Origin: SKUL01 sp964487545
Lineage (GTDB): Bacteria; Bacteroidota; Bacteroidia; Flavobacteriales_D; SKUL01
Length of the DNA: 15,670 nt
Reading direction: 5' to 3'
NCBI GenBank assembly: GCA_964487545.1
Contig: CAZARI010000055.1
Location: 1-15,670, forward strand
The first letter of the stretch is position 1. The number at the start of each line of letters is the position of its first letter. Of this stretch, positions 14,001-15,670 are shown in pieces. The position numbers were made by a program, and so were the translations under genes. Under the pieces are notes generated by a model. It was not told where the DNA came from. It made no database searches and worked only from the letters and a program-made list of their open reading frames with translations.

Positions 14001-15446
14001 ATGGAAAAGCTGCATATCGGACAAAGAATTGAACTGACCATAACGGATTATGCGTTTGGCGGCAAGGGAATTTCGCGAATCACTACAGCCCAGGGAGAAA
14101 AAGTGGTGTTTGTTCAAAACGCATTGCCCGGACAGCGGGTGTTGGCGCGCGTGGTGAAGTCAAAGAAACGGTATGTGGAGTGCAAACTGGTGAAAGTGCT
14201 GGAGCGTGCCGGGCTGGAAACCGATTCGTCCTATCAGGATATTCCCGGTGCTCCCTATACCCGTCTGCCAGTAAAATCCCAGCAGGAGCTAAAAACCACC
14301 GCTGCGTTTAACTTGTATCACCGCATAGGCAAGGTGCAAAACATCGAATCGGTGTTTGAAGGTTGGATTGACTCTCCCGCAACGTGGCACTACCGCAACA
14401 AAATGGAATACTCGTTCAGCTCCATCAACAGTGATCCGGAAACCGATGTTGAATCCGACCGGTTTTCCCTGGGATTTAAACGGCGCGGCTCGTGGTGGGC
14501 CGTCGAAAACCTAAATGCCGACAGCGGATTGTTTGACGCCGATTTTGAAAACAACCTGCACCGCCTGCGCACTTGGTTCGAATCTACCGGACATCAGGCG
14601 TGGAACCCGCGACAGCGACACGGCTACTTTAAAAACCTGGTGGTGCGCAAGAGTTTTTATCAAAACCAGCTCATGCTGAACCTGATTACGGGCAATGACG
14701 ATGCGGTTCCATTCAACGATGAGGCATTTATTGAACAGTGTCTGCAAATTTTTGGTGACCGGGTGGCCGGTATTTTTCACTCGGTGAATGACAGTACGGG
14801 CGACCGTTCTTCGATCGACGATGCCTTTGTCCGCCATATATACGGACAGCAGGTTTTGGTGGAAGAGCTGCTTGGCTTAAAGTTCGAGATCGGTATCAAA
14901 AGTTTTTTTCAGCCCAACCCTGCCTGTGCTGCCAAATTGTACAGCCGGGCGCTCGACTACATCAATCGCGGGTATATGCTCCCTTCAAATCAGGTGATTC
15001 TCGATTTGTTTTGCGGCACCGGAACCATTTCTCAACTGCTGGCACAGCGCTATCCCAACAGCAAGGTGATTGGTGTTGACATCGAGCAATCGGCCATTGA
15101 GGATGCCCGGCAGAACGCCATTCGCAATCATTTAGACACGCCTGAGTTTTATGCTGGTGATGTGGGGCGATTTCTGACCGACCGCCCCGATCTTGCTGGT
15201 GCCATTGGCGCTGCAGTGCTCGACCCACCTCGCGGGGGCATTGCGCCCAAAACCCTGCGCAAGATCATTCGGCTCAACGCTCAGAAGATCGTGTATATCT
15301 CGTGCAATCCCGCCACCCAAGCCCGCGACTGTGAAATCCTTTCGGACGCCGGATACCGCCTGCTTCACCTCACGTTGGTCGATCAGTTTCCGCACACCGC
15401 GCACGTGGAGGCAGTGGCGCTTTTTGAGAACACTAGAAAATCATAA
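14001..15446 (+). CDS. rlmD: TRAM-domain RNA (uracil-5-)-methyltransferase, RlmD/TrmA family, without iron-sulfur cysteines
   Basis: This 481-residue protein should methylate C5 of a uridine in 23S rRNA or tRNA using S-adenosylmethionine. A TRAM RNA-binding domain covers about residues 5-65. The catalytic domain has FFQPN (302-306), the SAM-binding ILDLFCGTGT (333-342), LDPPRGG, and SCNPAT with nucleophile C435. The C-terminal motif DQFPHTAHVEAV holds the probable general base E470. RlmD (RumA) normally carries a 4Fe-4S cluster bound by a CxxxxxCxxC motif just after TRAM plus a later cysteine. Here the matching region (about 71-100, with SSYQDIPGAPYTRLPVKSQQ) contains no cysteine, so no cluster is expected. 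The target base is therefore uncertain and the symbol is a family label. ATG 14001 was chosen because the upstream extension to 13854 crosses the promoter-like box and begins before the TRAM domain. Confidence 0.88.
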   Translation: MEKLHIGQRIELTITDYAFGGKGISRITTAQGEKVVFVQNALPGQRVLARVVKSKKRYVECKLVKVLERAGLETDSSYQDIPGAPYTRLPVKSQQELKTTAAFNLYHRIGKVQNIESVFEGWIDSPATWHYRNKMEYSFSSINSDPETDVESDRFSLGFKRRGSWWAVENLNADSGLFDADFENNLHRLRTWFESTGHQAWNPRQRHGYFKNLVVRKSFYQNQLMLNLITGNDDAVPFNDEAFIEQCLQIFGDRVAGIFHSVNDSTGDRSSIDDAFVRHIYGQQVLVEELLGLKFEIGIKSFFQPNPACAAKLYSRALDYINRGYMLPSNQVILDLFCGTGTISQLLAQRYPNSKVIGVDIEQSAIEDARQNAIRNHLDTPEFYAGDVGRFLTDRPDLAGAIGAAVLDPPRGGIAPKTLRKIIRLNAQKIVYISCNPATQARDCEILSDAGYRLLHLTLVDQFPHTAHVEAVALFENTRKS

Positions 15447-15670
15447 ACCGCCATACTGGACAATAAAAAAAGATTTACAAGCCGGGGCATTGGTATATAA
15501 ATCATACTAAGTTCACGTTCCTTATCACAGCCCGGACTATACCATTGAGCCTAATGTGTTTTGAAAATGTTATTTTAGCTGAATGATCGGTGGGAAAATC
15601 CCAACCACGCGAAAGGATCCTCAAATCCGCATGTCTAAATTAAAAGCCTGATTTAGCATCGGTAAAAGTG
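15447..15670. other. Non-coding 3' flank, no gene recognised
   Basis: All six frames are broken by stops within short distances, and no tRNA-like fold or promoter stands out. Two weak inverted repeats are present. TGGTATA (15491-15497) pairs with TATACCA (15538-15544) across 40 bases. GGTGGGA (15589-15595) pairs with TCCC-A-ACC (15599-15606) around an AAA loop, with one bulged base. Neither is followed by a T-run, so neither is a clear terminator. The end of a minus-strand gene entering from beyond 15670 could be as short as 15 codons here (stop at 15621-15623), but this cannot be judged. Confidence 0.4.

Noticed and set aside
15589..15606. Hairpin in the 3' flank as a terminator for the methyltransferase
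   Set aside because: The stem is short and bulged, is followed by no T-run, and lies about 140 bases after the stop codon.

Overview
The window looks like an ordinary chromosomal stretch from a member of the Bacteroidota, probably an environmental Flavobacteriia- or Cytophagia-type organism. The evidence is direct: start codons lack a purine-rich Shine-Dalgarno sequence, several genes are preceded by the Bacteroidota promoter pattern (-33 TTG/TTTG, about 19 bases, -7 TAnnTTTG), and exported proteins have short signal peptides ending in AQ or GQ. The protein families also fit: DPP IV-type S9 peptidase, tandem POT transporters, and an SLC13 permease with TrkA-C domains. I see no insertion sequence, phage gene, CRISPR array, tRNA or rRNA.

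Layout. (1) 1-1105, minus strand: a GlcD-type FAD-linked 2-hydroxyacid oxidase/dehydrogenase, cut by the window edge so that its C-terminus is missing. It diverges from (2) a plus-strand run at 1269-9090: an AbgT-family transporter, a secreted dipeptidyl peptidase IV, two different POT/PTR proton-coupled peptide transporters, and a secreted thioredoxin-like protein. The gaps inside this run are 21, 3, 68 and 53 bases and hold no convincing promoter or terminator, so it is probably one operon. (3) 9218-10504: citrate synthase, plus strand, ending at a strong hairpin (10536-10570) that can serve as a terminator for both converging genes. (4) 10597-12390, minus strand: an SLC13/DASS-type permease with two central TrkA-C domains. 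A possible 29-residue upstream ORF overlaps its start codon as ATGA. (5) 12547-13833, minus strand: ornithine aminotransferase with an unusual four-cysteine loop. (6) 14001-15446, plus strand: a TRAM-domain RNA (uracil-5-)-methyltransferase of the RlmD/TrmA family that lacks the usual iron-sulfur cysteines. The last 224 bases hold no recognisable gene.

How the genes fit together (inference). The operon reads as a peptide-scavenging module. DPP IV in the periplasm or at the surface clips dipeptides from peptide N-termini, the two POT transporters import them with protons, and AbgT moves a small amide, peptide-like or drug-like compound. Ornithine aminotransferase (arginine/ornithine catabolism), citrate synthase, the GlcD-like oxidase and the SLC13 permease would feed or supply the carbon skeletons handled by central metabolism. 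The RNA methyltransferase is an unrelated housekeeping neighbour. I found no clearly new system. The best leads are the cysteine loop in ornithine aminotransferase, the cluster-less methyltransferase, and the small overlapping ORF before the SLC13 permease.
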